Assembly (NCBI RefSeq): GCF_000308595.1
Contig: NZ_BAGA01000011.1
Location: 1 to 32,106, forward strand
Source: Nocardia higoensis NBRC 100133
GTDB taxonomy: Bacteria; Actinomycetota; Actinomycetes; Mycobacteriales; Mycobacteriaceae
Length of the DNA: 32,106 nucleotides
Direction: 5' to 3'
Positions 15,414 through 24,326 of the stretch are shown here, piece by piece (the first letter of the stretch is position 1; each line of letters begins with the position of its first letter). A program made the position numbers and the translations under genes. The notes beneath the pieces are model-generated. The model was not told the DNA's origin. It made no database searches and saw only the letters and a list, made by a program, of their open reading frames with translations.

Positions 15414-15856
15414 CCGCGACACCGGTGTCGCCGCTGTCCCCGGCGAATGTGGAGGTGGGCACGACGCTGCCCGAGCTCGTCATCCACGCCGATCCCACCT
15501 TCGTGATCAGCACCGCGCTGGCGACCCGCGATTTCCAGGACGTGCACCACGACCGCGACAAGGCGGTCGCGCGCGGGTCCAAGGACATCTTCGTCAACAT
15601 CCTCACCGACACCGGCCTGGTGCAACGCTTCGTCACCGACTGGGCCGGCCCGCGCGCGATCGTGAAATCCATCGCGCTGCGGCTCGGCGTTCCGCTCTAC
15701 GCGGGCGACACCCTGACCCTGACCGGCACCGTCACCGAAATCTCCGGTTCCGATCTGACCATCGCGGTCACCGGCCGCGACAGTCTCGGCGACCACATCA
15801 CCGCCACCGCGGTCATCACGTTCAACAACCGACCCGCCGGAGGTGGCGATGTCTGA
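15410..15856 (+). CDS. chsH1: Enoyl-CoA hydratase catalytic subunit ChsH1 (MaoC-like)
   Basis: A 148-residue single hot-dog-fold protein. RDFQDVHHDRDKA contains the hydratase-2 Asp-x4-His arrangement, with Asp41 and His46 the likely catalytic pair, complementary to the broken motif in ChsH2. The ChsH1-ChsH2 complex adds water across the C17-C20 double bond of the pregnadiene-carboxyl-CoA. It is a little longer than the roughly 129-residue M. tuberculosis protein; the extra residues are at the termini. The ATG overlaps the chsH2 stop, and its own stop lies inside ltp2 (eight-base overlap), so three consecutive genes are translationally coupled. Confidence 0.92.
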   Translation: MTATPVSPLSPANVEVGTTLPELVIHADPTFVISTALATRDFQDVHHDRDKAVARGSKDIFVNILTDTGLVQRFVTDWAGPRAIVKSIALRLGVPLYAGDTLTLTGTVTEISGSDLTIAVTGRDSLGDHITATAVITFNNRPAGGGDV

Positions 15857-17045
15857 GCAAGCGACGTCCGGGCAGGCTCCGCTGAGCCGCCGCGCCGCCA
15901 TCGTCGGCATCGGCGCGACCGACTTCTCCAAGGAATCCGGCCGCAGCGAACTGCGCCTGGCCGCCGAGGCCGTCACCGCCGCGCTCGCCGACGCCGGTCT
16001 GACGCCCGCCGACGTGGACGGCCTGACCACGTTCACGATGGACAACAACACCCAGGCCGCCGTCGCCCGCGCCACCGGCATCCCGCAGCTGAAGTTCTTC
16101 AGCCACATCGGCTACGGCGGCGGCGCGGCCTGCGCGACCGTGCAGCAGGCGGCGATGGCCGTGGCCACCGGCGTGGCCGATGTGGTCGTCGCGTATCGCG
16201 CCTTCAACGAGCGCTCGGTCTCCCGCTTCGGCCAGTTCTCCACCGCCCTGGCGACCGCACCCACCTCCTCGGGCATCGACGCGGGCTGGTCCTACCCGCA
16301 CGGCCTGGGCACCCCCGCCGCCCAGGTGGCCATGGTGGCCCGCCGCTACATGCACGTCTACGGCGCCACCAGCGCAGACTTCGGCCGCGTCGCCGTGGCC
16401 GATCGCAAACACGCCGCCGTCAACCCCGACGCGTTCTTCTACGGCAAGCCGATCACCCTCGACGACCACCAGAATTCCCGCTGGATCGCCGAGCCGCTGC
16501 ACCTGCTGGACTGCTGCCAGGAATCCGACGGGGGCGTGGCGATCGTCGTCACCAGCGTCGAACGGGCCCGCGACCTGCCCCAGCGGCCCGCCGTCATCGC
16601 GGGCGCGGCCCAGGGCAGCGGAGCCGACCAGTACGTGATGACCAGCTACTACCGCGACGCCCTCACCGGCCTGCCGGAGATGGGCCTGGTCGGCGAACAG
16701 CTCTGGGCGCAGAGCGGTCTCGGCCCGCAGGACATGCAGGCCGCCATCCTCTACGACCACTTCACCCCCTTCGTCCTGATGCAGCTCGAGGAACTCGGCT
16801 TCTGCGCCCGCGGCGAGGCCAGGGACTTCATCGCCGACGGCGCCATCGAAATCGGCGGTCGCCTGCCGCTGAACACCCACGGCGGCCAGCTCGGCGAGGC
16901 ATACATCCACGGCATGAACGGCATCACCGAAGCGGTCCGCCAGATCCGCGGCACCTCGGTCAACCAGGTCGATTCCCTGCAGAACATCCTGGTCACCGCG
17001 GGGACCGGCGTCCCCACCTCGGGCCTGGTCCTCAGCGCGAACTGA
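15849..17045 (+). CDS. ltp2: Steroid side-chain retro-aldolase Ltp2 (thiolase-like)
   Basis: A 398-residue thiolase-superfamily lipid-transfer-type protein. It has AAIVGIGATDFSKESGR at the N-terminus, GYGGGAACATVQQAAMAVATG around 88-108 and LNTHGGQLGEAYIHGMNGI near 341-359. Tyr302 (AILYDHF) and Tyr352 (GEAYIHG) have the 50-residue spacing of the two tyrosines implicated in catalysis in characterised Ltp2. It cleaves 17-hydroxy-pregnene-carboxyl-CoA to androstenedione and propionyl-CoA, and needs the DUF35 domain of ChsH2. ATG 15849 is preferred because GGAGG lies five bases before it; GTG 15843 is the alternative. It ends the igr-type operon, with a hairpin just after the stop. Confidence 0.93.
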   Translation: MSEQATSGQAPLSRRAAIVGIGATDFSKESGRSELRLAAEAVTAALADAGLTPADVDGLTTFTMDNNTQAAVARATGIPQLKFFSHIGYGGGAACATVQQAAMAVATGVADVVVAYRAFNERSVSRFGQFSTALATAPTSSGIDAGWSYPHGLGTPAAQVAMVARRYMHVYGATSADFGRVAVADRKHAAVNPDAFFYGKPITLDDHQNSRWIAEPLHLLDCCQESDGGVAIVVTSVERARDLPQRPAVIAGAAQGSGADQYVMTSYYRDALTGLPEMGLVGEQLWAQSGLGPQDMQAAILYDHFTPFVLMQLEELGFCARGEARDFIADGAIEIGGRLPLNTHGGQLGEAYIHGMNGITEAVRQIRGTSVNQVDSLQNILVTAGTGVPTSGLVLSAN

Positions 17046-17050
17046 ACCGG

Positions 17051-17078
17051 CGCGAGCCGCTCACCGTGGCGGTTCGCG
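17051..17078 (+). terminator. Hairpin terminator of the side-chain operon
   Basis: CGCGAGCCGC (17051-17060) pairs with GCGGTTCGCG (17069-17078) over ten bases with one G-T wobble and an eight-base loop, five bases after the ltp2 stop. There is no T-run. It marks the likely end of the fadE34-ltp2 transcript. Confidence 0.6.
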
Positions 17079-17118
17079 TACCGTGGCGGCCGCAGTCCGT
17101 CGTCGCGAGGAGTCCCGC

Positions 17119-17559
17119 ATGAGCGTCCGGCATTTCGTCGACGTGCACGTCCTGCTGCTGCGCGCGGGCACGGTGCTGCTGAGCAGGCGGCGCAGTGGTG
17201 ACGAGTTCGACGGTCTCTGGCACCTGCCCGCCGGGAAGCTGGAGGAGGGCGAGTCGGCGAGAGCCGGGGCGGCGCGGGAGGCCGTCGAGGAGGTCGGCGT
17301 GCGCATCGACCCGGCCGAGCTGCGATTGGTGCACACCGCACACGTGGTCGATATCGGCAGGCCCGATCGAGTGGGGCTGTTCTTCCAGGCGCGGCGCTGG
17401 GCGGGCGAACCGGAGAACCGCGAGCCGGAGAAGTGCTACGAGCTGCGCTGGTTCCCGCTCGACGCCCTGCCCGGTGACATCATCGCCTATCCGGCGGCGG
17501 GGATTCACGGCTTGCTCTCCGGTGAGATCTACTCCGAACTCGGCTGGGCGACAGCGTGA
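17119..17559 (+). CDS. Nudix hydrolase
   Basis: A 146-residue single-domain Nudix protein. The Nudix box is complete at residues 39-61 (GKLEEGESARAGAAREAVEE plus VGV), matching G-x5-E-x7-R-E-x2-E-E-x-G with all magnesium-binding acids. The strands before it (FVDVHVLLLRAGTVLLSRR) are typical of small nucleotide-diphosphate hydrolases related to MutT. The substrate cannot be told. The ATG at 17119 has GCGAGGAG six bases upstream, so it is preferred over an in-frame GTG at 17083. It stands between the igr operon terminator and a convergent TetR gene and does not look part of steroid catabolism. Confidence 0.88.
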   Translation: MSVRHFVDVHVLLLRAGTVLLSRRRSGDEFDGLWHLPAGKLEEGESARAGAAREAVEEVGVRIDPAELRLVHTAHVVDIGRPDRVGLFFQARRWAGEPENREPEKCYELRWFPLDALPGDIIAYPAAGIHGLLSGEIYSELGWATA

Positions 17560-17613
17560 TCGCCTGCCACTCACGGCCTGCCCTCGGGGCGCGCCGCGAC
17601 GACGGGCACGGGG

Positions 17614-18318
17614 TCACCGAGCACGGTGGCCGGGCGCTCCGGTGGCGGCACCGCCCCGGACACCGCGGAGGTAGTTCTCGACCAGTGTGGTGAGCTGATC
17701 GACGCTGTCGGCCGAGCCGGGCCGCAGTGCGCGGCGGCGGCCCGCGAACCGGTCGAATACCGCCCCCTCGAGCACGGCGACGAAATCCTCGGCGGCGCGA
17801 TTGTCTTCGATTCCCCAGGACGAGAACAGTTCTCGTGCGCGATCGACGGAGAACAAGCTGCTCGCGAGCCGATCCCGCACCGCCGGGTCGGCCTGTCCGT
17901 CGAGGATCAGCGCATGCCTGGCGAGCAGGTCGTCACGCCGATACGCGAGCAGCCGATCCAGCCACTCTCCGATGCCGCGCGCCACGAGGGCGGTCGAGGG
18001 CGGGGCGGCCGGGCCGCCGGGGGAGCGGTCGGTGCGGCGCTCGGCCGCAGGGAGCGCGTCTTCGGCGGACGTGCGGGTGGTCGTCGTCCCGCCCAGGCGC
18101 AGCGCCGCGGTCTCGAAGTCCGTGCGGGAACGCTGCGTGATCCGTTCGGCCACGGCGGTGAGCAGCGCGTCCCTTGTGCGGAAGTAGTAGGACACCGACC
18201 CGGGAGGCAGATCGAGTGCCGTGTCGAGCGCGCGGTGGGTGAGTGCGCGCAGCCCTTTCCCCGCGATCGTCGTGACGGCCGCGTCCGCGATTCTCGTGCG
18301 TCGGTCTGCTGTGGACAT
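17614..18318 (-). CDS. TetR-family transcriptional regulator
   Basis: A 234-residue TetR-type regulator. The helix-turn-helix occupies about residues 7-58 (RRTRIADAAVTTIAGKGLRA, then LPPGSVSYYFRTRDALLTAV). The ligand domain is less conserved and carries a Pro/Thr/Arg-rich segment near 75-105. ATG 18318 has AGGTGA a few bases upstream. It is divergent from the ZapE-like ATPase gene, with 80 bases between them, and a long palindrome sits in that gap. The usual TetR logic is that it represses itself and the neighbour. Its ligand is unknown. It converges with the Nudix gene (54 bases between stops). Confidence 0.87.
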   Translation of the reverse strand: MSTADRRTRIADAAVTTIAGKGLRALTHRALDTALDLPPGSVSYYFRTRDALLTAVAERITQRSRTDFETAALRLGGTTTTRTSAEDALPAAERRTDRSPGGPAAPPSTALVARGIGEWLDRLLAYRRDDLLARHALILDGQADPAVRDRLASSLFSVDRARELFSSWGIEDNRAAEDFVAVLEGAVFDRFAGRRRALRPGSADSVDQLTTLVENYLRGVRGGAATGAPGHRAR

Positions 18319-18352
18319 GGTCACCTGCGCTGGTCTCGCTCCATCCGATCCC

Positions 18353-18382
18353 CTACAACTGTAGAGGGCTCTACAGATGTAG
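18353..18382. promoter_or_regulatory. 30-base palindrome, probable TetR operator
   Basis: The core CTGTAGAG-GG-CTCTACAG (18359-18376) is perfect, and the outer CTACAA/ATGTAG extend it with one mismatch to 18353-18382. It lies between the divergent TetR and ZapE-like genes, ending 16 bases before the ZapE-like ATG, just upstream of its ribosome site. It should bind the adjacent regulator as two half-sites per arm. Confidence 0.75.
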
Positions 18383-18398
18383 TGGAAGGAGAGTCCGC

Positions 18399-19490
18399 AT
18401 GGGATCGCGAACGGACAGGAAGCGGCGGCCCGACCGAAGCGCGACGGGCGGTGCGGCTCCGCGGGGGCGGCAGGTCGTGGGCGGTCTCGAGCTCGACGCG
18501 AGCCAGCGCGCCGCGGACCGGCGCCTGGCCATGGTGCTCGACAGACATGGCAGACCACGGCGGGGGAGCGGCGGGGTCTACCTGCACGGCCCGCCGGGCC
18601 GGGGCAAGACGATGCTGATGGACCGGTTCTTCGCCGCCGCACGCACGAACCGCAAGCGCCGCTGGCATTTCCACGAGTTCTTCGCGCATCTGCACACCGC
18701 CGCCGCGACGACGAGCACGACCGGCGAGGCGATCGGCCGGCTGATCGGCGACGCCGAGCTGATCTGCTTCGACGAGTTCCACGTCCACGACATCGGCGAC
18801 GCGATGCTCGCCGCCCGGCTGCTCGACGCCCTGTTCGCCCGGCGCGTCCCGCTGGTGGTCACCTCGAACTACCCGCCCGCCGGTCTGCTCCCCAATCCGC
18901 TGTTCCACGACCGGTTCCTGCCGGCCATCGCCCGCATCACCGAGCGCATGACGGTTGTCGCGGTAACGGGACCGCGGGACTATCGGCGCCTGCGCACCGA
19001 GGCGGTGGCAGGCAGTCGGGCCCACCGGCAAGCTCATAGAGCCGATGTCGCGGACTCGGCGACCGGTTTCTCCCGCGGCGAGTTCCTGGTCGGCTCGCCG
19101 CCGCCTGCCACGGGCGTGACGGTGGTCCGAGTCGGGTCACGGGCGTTGACGGCGCGCGCCGCCGACGCGGGCACTCTGACAGCCGATTTCGACTCGCTCT
19201 GCGGCGCGGAACTGAGCGCCGCCGACTACGTCGCGCTGGCCGCGCGCTTCGAGCGCTGGGTGGTCCGCGGGGTCCCGCGACTGCGCACCGTGGCGCTGGA
19301 TCAGGTGATGCGCTGGATCAACCTGGTCGACGTGCTCTACGACGCCGACCGGATGCTCACCGTGTATGCCGACGCTCCGGTCGAGGAACTCACAGCCGGT
19401 GTCGCACGGGTCGCGGGGGTGTCCGATCTGGGTCGCGCGGTGAGCCGGCTCTATGAGATCTCACATCACGGCGAGGCTCCCGCCGGGTGA
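18399..19490 (+). CDS. zapE: AFG1/ZapE-type AAA ATPase
   Basis: A 363-residue P-loop ATPase of the AFG1/ZapE family. Walker A is GPPGRGKT (64-71) and is preceded by GGVYLHG. RWHFHEFFAHLH (88-99) is a family landmark. Walker B is LICFDEFHVHDIGDAM (121-136) and the sensor region is PLVVTSNYPPAGLLPNPLFHDRFLP. The end (FERWVVRGVPRLRTVALDQ, then NLVDVLYDADRML) also matches the family. ZapE acts on the Z-ring in Escherichia coli, and mitochondrial AFG1 aids turnover of membrane proteins; the role in actinobacteria is unclear. The N-terminus is a basic, low-complexity extension of about 25 residues. GGAAGGAG precedes the ATG. It is divergent from a TetR regulator and probably controlled by it. Confidence 0.88.
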   Translation: MGSRTDRKRRPDRSATGGAAPRGRQVVGGLELDASQRAADRRLAMVLDRHGRPRRGSGGVYLHGPPGRGKTMLMDRFFAAARTNRKRRWHFHEFFAHLHTAAATTSTTGEAIGRLIGDAELICFDEFHVHDIGDAMLAARLLDALFARRVPLVVTSNYPPAGLLPNPLFHDRFLPAIARITERMTVVAVTGPRDYRRLRTEAVAGSRAHRQAHRADVADSATGFSRGEFLVGSPPPATGVTVVRVGSRALTARAADAGTLTADFDSLCGAELSAADYVALAARFERWVVRGVPRLRTVALDQVMRWINLVDVLYDADRMLTVYADAPVEELTAGVARVAGVSDLGRAVSRLYEISHHGEAPAG

Positions 19491-19621
19491 TCACCGGAGT
19501 ACCGCCTACCTGCGGCGAAACCCGCGCTACCAGCGGGTACGAAGTCTGCGATTCGGCCCCGGCGGCACCGCCCGGCATGTCAGGATGTGGCTGTTTCGGG
19601 TGGTTACGGATGTGGTGGCGA

Positions 19622-20593
19622 ATGGTCGTGGTGCGGGCGCATGCGCCGATATACCGCGTGATCGGGGCGGTCGCGCTGGTCGCGCTCGCCGCCCTCGCCC
19701 TGCGCGGGCACATCCCCGGCGCACCGGCCGCCGAGACGACCTCCGGGTCCGGCCCCTCGCCGCTGACCGTCGCGGTGATGCCGGTGTTGCTGACCGTCTC
19801 CATCGTGGTGCTGGTCGCGGGCGTGGTCGCCAGCCGGCACCGCTTGCCGTTGAGCATGCCCGAGCCCGAGCACGAGACCGAGCCGCTGAACCTCCGGTGG
19901 GGCCGCAACGGGTTGATCCTGCTGGCCGTGCTCGCGGGGCTCGCCCTGATTCCGGCGGCCGTCTCGGCGCTGTTATTCGTGCGGATCGGCGGCGGCGCTC
20001 CGGCGGCTCCCCCCGGCGGGGACGCGCCCTCGGGAGGTCGGCCCACCGGCACGCCCACCCTCGGGCCGGGCACGACCACCCAGCTCACCGGTGCCGAACT
20101 GCGGCTGGCCATCGTGGCGGCCGTGGTGCTGGTCGCCGTGGCCTGCGTCGGCCTGGTGGTCGTCGGCGTCACCGCCCGCCGCAGGCCGGCGCCGAGCGCG
20201 CCCGCCGAACGACCGATGGCGCCGGCCGAGCAGGACAACCTGGCCAGGGCCGCCGAGATGGGGCTGGCGGCGATGAACGCGCCCGGCCAGGAACCGCGCA
20301 CCGCCATCATCGCCTGCTATGTCGCGATGGAACGCGGCCTGGCCTCCGACCGCACGGCCGCGCCGAAAGCCTCCGATACTCCGATGGAAGTGCTGGCCAG
20401 GGCGTTCGCGAGCGGCAAACTGCACGACGCCTCCGCCAGGGAGCTGGTCGCGCTGTTCGAGGAGGCCAGGTTCAGCCCGCACGCGATGCTCGAATGGCAG
20501 CGCATGCGCGCCGAGCAGTTGCTGCGCGTGGTGCTGGCGGATCTGCAGGGCGCGAGCCTGGCGAGCGCGGGAATGCGCGGGGAGGGTGGATGA
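19622..20593 (+). CDS. DUF4129 membrane protein of the MoxR operon
   Basis: A protein of about 323 residues with four predicted membrane helices (about 12-28, 48-70, 97-121 and 162-184), a Pro/Gly/Thr-rich extracytoplasmic stretch (125-155) and a C-terminal cytoplasmic DUF4129 domain (about 225-305: RTAIIACYVAMERGLAS, then ELVALFEEARFSPHAM). DUF4129 proteins accompany MoxR and DUF58 proteins; their function is unknown. The start is uncertain: ATG 19622 gives a length near the 319 residues of M. tuberculosis Rv3166c; ATG 19610 and an ATC/GTG region further upstream are in frame. Its TGA overlaps the ATG of the next gene (ATGA). First gene of a five-gene operon matching Rv3166c-Rv3162c in order. 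Confidence 0.8.
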   Translation: MVVVRAHAPIYRVIGAVALVALAALALRGHIPGAPAAETTSGSGPSPLTVAVMPVLLTVSIVVLVAGVVASRHRLPLSMPEPEHETEPLNLRWGRNGLILLAVLAGLALIPAAVSALLFVRIGGGAPAAPPGGDAPSGGRPTGTPTLGPGTTTQLTGAELRLAIVAAVVLVAVACVGLVVVGVTARRRPAPSAPAERPMAPAEQDNLARAAEMGLAAMNAPGQEPRTAIIACYVAMERGLASDRTAAPKASDTPMEVLARAFASGKLHDASARELVALFEEARFSPHAMLEWQRMRAEQLLRVVLADLQGASLASAGMRGEGG

Positions 20594-21087
20594 GCCGCAA
20601 TGCCGTGGTGGTGACGGCCGTCCTCGTGGCGCTGCTGGCGGAGGTCGTCGCCTTCGCCCGGTGGCGGGAGGCCTTGCTGCCGCTGGCCGCGCTGCCGGTC
20701 GCCCTCGCGCTGGTGCTGCTGGTCGCCTCGCTGCGCGAGCACCGGGCGGCCCCGGCGGACGACCGATCCGAGGAGATCGACAACGGTCCCGCCGAGATGC
20801 TGCGGCGCTGGCAGGCCAGGGCGGAGATGCTGGCCGCCCGCGCGGACGGCACCCGCGCCGACTGGGACCGCCACCTGCGTCCGCTGCTGGCCAAGGAATT
20901 CGAGCTGTCGGCGGGTACCCGGGTGGCGAAGAACCGGCGGGCGATGGAGACGGCGGGACTGCACCTGTTCGGGCCGGACCTGTGGCGCTGGGTCGATCCG
21001 GCCGATTCCGAAGTTCGTGATCAGAGCACACCCGCACCGGGCAGGGCGGCGCTGGACGAGATCCTCGGCCGCCTGCAGAGAATGTGA
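20590..21087 (+). CDS. Membrane-anchored protein of the MoxR operon (Rv3165c-like)
   Basis: A 165-residue protein with two adjacent N-terminal hydrophobic helices (about 4-22 and 28-46) and a charged cytoplasmic part rich in Arg, Glu and Ala. It contains MLRRWQARAEMLAARADGTR, DWDRHLRPLLAKEFELSAG and GLHLFGPDLWRWVDPAD. I recognise the pattern from actinobacterial MoxR loci, where it sits between the DUF4129 and MoxR genes, but know no function. It may link the ATPase to the membrane. Its ATG overlaps the upstream stop (ATGA) and its own stop is 12 bases before the MoxR start. Confidence 0.82.
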   Translation: MSRNAVVVTAVLVALLAEVVAFARWREALLPLAALPVALALVLLVASLREHRAAPADDRSEEIDNGPAEMLRRWQARAEMLAARADGTRADWDRHLRPLLAKEFELSAGTRVAKNRRAMETAGLHLFGPDLWRWVDPADSEVRDQSTPAPGRAALDEILGRLQRM

Positions 21088-21099
21088 GACGAGTTGAGC

Positions 21100-22062
<963 letters not shown>

Positions 22063-22072
22063 GGCGCGCGAG

Positions 22073-23347
22073 ATGAGACATCGCGACGCGCAGGCCACGG
22101 TCGAGGCCGAATTACGGTGGCGGCCATCGCCTCTGGCGTACATGCTGGCCGGGTGCGCGGCGGTCGCGCTGCTGCTGGCGGTGGCGTTCGCGCGCTGGCA
22201 GCCGGTGGTGTTCGCCGCGCCCATGCTCGGCGTGCTGGCCACGGCGCCCTGGCAGCGCGCGCGCACGGTGATCGGGCTCGACGGCGGCGGTGCCCAGCGC
22301 TGTTTCGAGGTCGAGCGGGTGGAGTACTCGGTCGCGGCGTACGTGGAGTCCGGGCACGCGCTGCTGCGGCTCGCGCCCGAGCCGATGACCGGCTTGGACA
22401 TCGCCGTCGAGCAGACCGACGATTCCGGCGCGGGACCGGCGGGACTGCGCCTGAGCGTGTCCGCGGCGCGGTGGGGCCGATATCCGTTGTCCGTGCGGGT
22501 CACCGCGCTGAATCCGTCGGGGCTGGTCACCGCGAGCGAGATCATGCCCGCCGGACAGCTCTTCGTGTATCCGGTGACCGATCCGCAGCGTATGCGCATG
22601 CCGAGAACCGAACTGCCCGAACGCCTCGGCACCCATCTCACCCGCAGGCACGGCCCCGGCGTCGAATACGCCGACATCCGGGTCTACAGTCCCGGCGATC
22701 AACTGCGCACGGTGAACTGGCCGGTCAGTGCCCGGCGCGGGCGGCTGTTCGTCACCGAGCGCCTCACCAACCGCTCCGCCGACGTCGTGGTGCTGATCGA
22801 CACCTCGCTGCAGGCCCCCGGCCCGGCCACCGACGCGCTGGAGCTGTCGGTGCGCGGCGCGGCCCAGGTGGTCCAGTCCACGCTCGCGGCGGGCGACCGC
22901 ACCGCGGTGGTGTGCCTCGGCGACCAGCCGCGCTGGCTGCGCCCCGATATCGGCCGCCGCCAGTTCTACCGCATCGTCGACACCGTGCTGGCCGTCGGCG
23001 ACGAGCACATCCCCACCACCGGCACCCTCGCCCCGCACGCCGCCGTCCCGCTCGGCGCGGTCGTCGTCGCCTTCTCCACCCTGCTCGACACCCAGTTCGC
23101 GCTGGCCCTCATCGACCTGCGCAAACGCGGTCACGTTGTGGTCGTGGTCGACGTGCTGCGCGGCACCCCTTTCCGCGACGAGCTCGACGAGACGCTGTCG
23201 CGCATGTGGCATCTGGAGCGCGCCGCGATGTATCGCGACATGGCGGCCGTCGGCGTCGACATCGTCGGCTGGCCCGAGGACGTGCGTCTAGACCAGGCCA
23301 TGCGCCTGCTGCCCGCCCACCGCCGAAGCACCAGGATCCGCCGATGA
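22073..23347 (+). CDS. DUF58 protein (von Willebrand A-like), MoxR partner
   Basis: A 424-residue protein with two N-terminal membrane helices (about 22-40 and 43-58), a beta-rich extracytoplasmic-type segment (70-180) and the DUF58 motif YADIRVYSPGDQLRTVNW followed by SARRGRLFV (199-228). VVLIDTSLQ (239-247) resembles the start of a vWA metal-ion site. Such proteins are the usual partners of MoxR ATPases; the complex is thought to act on envelope or enzyme assembly, but no substrate is known. It corresponds by order and length to Rv3163c. It starts 10 bases after moxR and overlaps the next gene by ATGA. Confidence 0.88.
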   Translation: MRHRDAQATVEAELRWRPSPLAYMLAGCAAVALLLAVAFARWQPVVFAAPMLGVLATAPWQRARTVIGLDGGGAQRCFEVERVEYSVAAYVESGHALLRLAPEPMTGLDIAVEQTDDSGAGPAGLRLSVSAARWGRYPLSVRVTALNPSGLVTASEIMPAGQLFVYPVTDPQRMRMPRTELPERLGTHLTRRHGPGVEYADIRVYSPGDQLRTVNWPVSARRGRLFVTERLTNRSADVVVLIDTSLQAPGPATDALELSVRGAAQVVQSTLAAGDRTAVVCLGDQPRWLRPDIGRRQFYRIVDTVLAVGDEHIPTTGTLAPHAAVPLGAVVVAFSTLLDTQFALALIDLRKRGHVVVVVDVLRGTPFRDELDETLSRMWHLERAAMYRDMAAVGVDIVGWPEDVRLDQAMRLLPAHRRSTRIRR

Positions 23348-23808
23348 CCCGTTTCCTCGCCGTCCTGGCCGGCGTCCTGCTCACCGCGGGCGTGGCCCTG
23401 CTCTCCGCGCCCGCCGCCCTGGCGGCCCTGGTCCTGGTGGTCCTCGGCTGGTGGTTCCGCGCCGCCGCCGTCGCCGCGGTCCTGCTCGCGCTCGCGGTCC
23501 TGACTTTCGCCGCCGATGTCGGCGCGGTCGAATCGGCCGCCACCGGCCTGGTCGCGACCGCCTACCTCCTCAACGCCGCCACCGTCTCCGCCCCCTCCGG
23601 CGTCGTCCCCACCACCCTCCCCTCGGTGCTCGGCGCCATCGGCTTCACCGCTTGCGCCGCCGCCGCGGCACTGCTGCCCGTGAACCTCGCCTGGGCCCCC
23701 GCCCTCGCCCCGATGGCAGTGATCGTCGTGTACTACCTGGTCGTTCAATCCCTGGCTCCCCGCCGGACCCACGCGCCCCAGCATCTCGAGGCAACGGGCA
23801 CTCGATAG
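23344..23808 (+). CDS. Polytopic membrane protein of the MoxR operon (Rv3162c-like)
   Basis: A 154-residue, very hydrophobic protein with four to five predicted membrane helices separated by short loops and a short polar C-terminus (PRRTHAPQHLEATGTR). There are no catalytic motifs. Its place as the last gene after DUF58, with a four-base ATGA overlap, matches M. tuberculosis Rv3162c. Its role may be to complete the membrane part of the MoxR complex, which is inference. The antitoxin gene begins 21 bases downstream in the same reading frame. Confidence 0.82.
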   Translation: MTRFLAVLAGVLLTAGVALLSAPAALAALVLVVLGWWFRAAAVAAVLLALAVLTFAADVGAVESAATGLVATAYLLNAATVSAPSGVVPTTLPSVLGAIGFTACAAAAALLPVNLAWAPALAPMAVIVVYYLVVQSLAPRRTHAPQHLEATGTR

Positions 23809-23829
23809 GGGCGCACACGCAGGGGCACC

Positions 23830-24063
23830 GTGCGCCAGAACCTATTCGCCCTGGTGAAGCAGGTCAATGACGATCATGACACTGTCACTGTGGTGACGAA
23901 AACCGGCGAGAATGCCGTACTGGTCTCCGAATCGGACTGGAATTCGATGCAGGAGACCATGTACGTCCTCGCTACCCACGGCGGGGTCCGCCTACTCGAA
24001 TCCGCGCAAGAGGCCCAGTGGGGAGAGTTCGAGGCGCATGAATTGATAGACCCTGATGACTGA
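23830..24063 (+). CDS. yefM: YefM/Phd-family antitoxin, N-terminally truncated
   Basis: A 77-residue Phd/YefM-type antitoxin. The body is typical: RQNLFALVKQVNDDHDTVTV, then GENAVLVSESDWNSMQETMYVL, with an acidic, probably disordered C-terminus that should wrap the toxin (FEAHELIDPDD). Normal YefM proteins begin with eight to ten more residues (the pattern M-x-T-I/L-x-x-x-x-A before R-x-N-L) that form the first strand of the DNA-binding fold. Here the only start is GTG 23830, directly at Arg-Gln-Asn-Leu, and the in-frame codons upstream run RGTRRGT back to the stop of the membrane-protein gene. AGGGG lies four bases before the GTG. It overlaps yoeB by eight bases. Toxin binding is probably kept, while operator binding may be lost. 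Confidence 0.85.
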   Translation: MRQNLFALVKQVNDDHDTVTVVTKTGENAVLVSESDWNSMQETMYVLATHGGVRLLESAQEAQWGEFEAHELIDPDD

Positions 24064-24325
24064 GCGCAAGCTGGTGTTCACCCGGTACGGCTGGGAGACC
24101 TACTCGTCCTGGCTGGCTCGTGATCGCACGGTCTCGAAAGCTGCGAACAAGCAGATCGCGGCTGCGCTCGCCGGCCCGTTCACCGGGGTGGGCAAGCCGG
24201 AGCCGTTGAAGCATCAACTCTCCGGCCAGTGGTCGCGGCGGATTACTCGCGAACATCGACTGGTGTATCAGGTCACCGAGACCGAAATCGTGATCGTCGC
24301 GGTCGGCGGGCACTACGGCGAGTAG
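24056..24325 (+). CDS. yoeB: YoeB-family ribosome-dependent mRNA interferase toxin
   Basis: An 89-residue YoeB toxin of full family length. It has KLVFTRYGWETYSSWLARD, PFTGVGKPEPLKHQLSGQWS, RRITREHRLVYQV and the C-terminal GHYGE. The key residues are present: the glutamate of KPEPLK, the arginine of EHRLVY, and the terminal histidine-tyrosine pair. YoeB cleaves mRNA in the ribosomal A site. The gene overlaps the antitoxin gene, the usual arrangement that ties the toxin to antitoxin translation. No promoter of their own is visible, so the pair may be read through from the MoxR operon. It converges on the zinc-ribbon gene with a hairpin between. Confidence 0.93.
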   Translation: MTERKLVFTRYGWETYSSWLARDRTVSKAANKQIAAALAGPFTGVGKPEPLKHQLSGQWSRRITREHRLVYQVTETEIVIVAVGGHYGE

Positions 24326-24326
24326 T

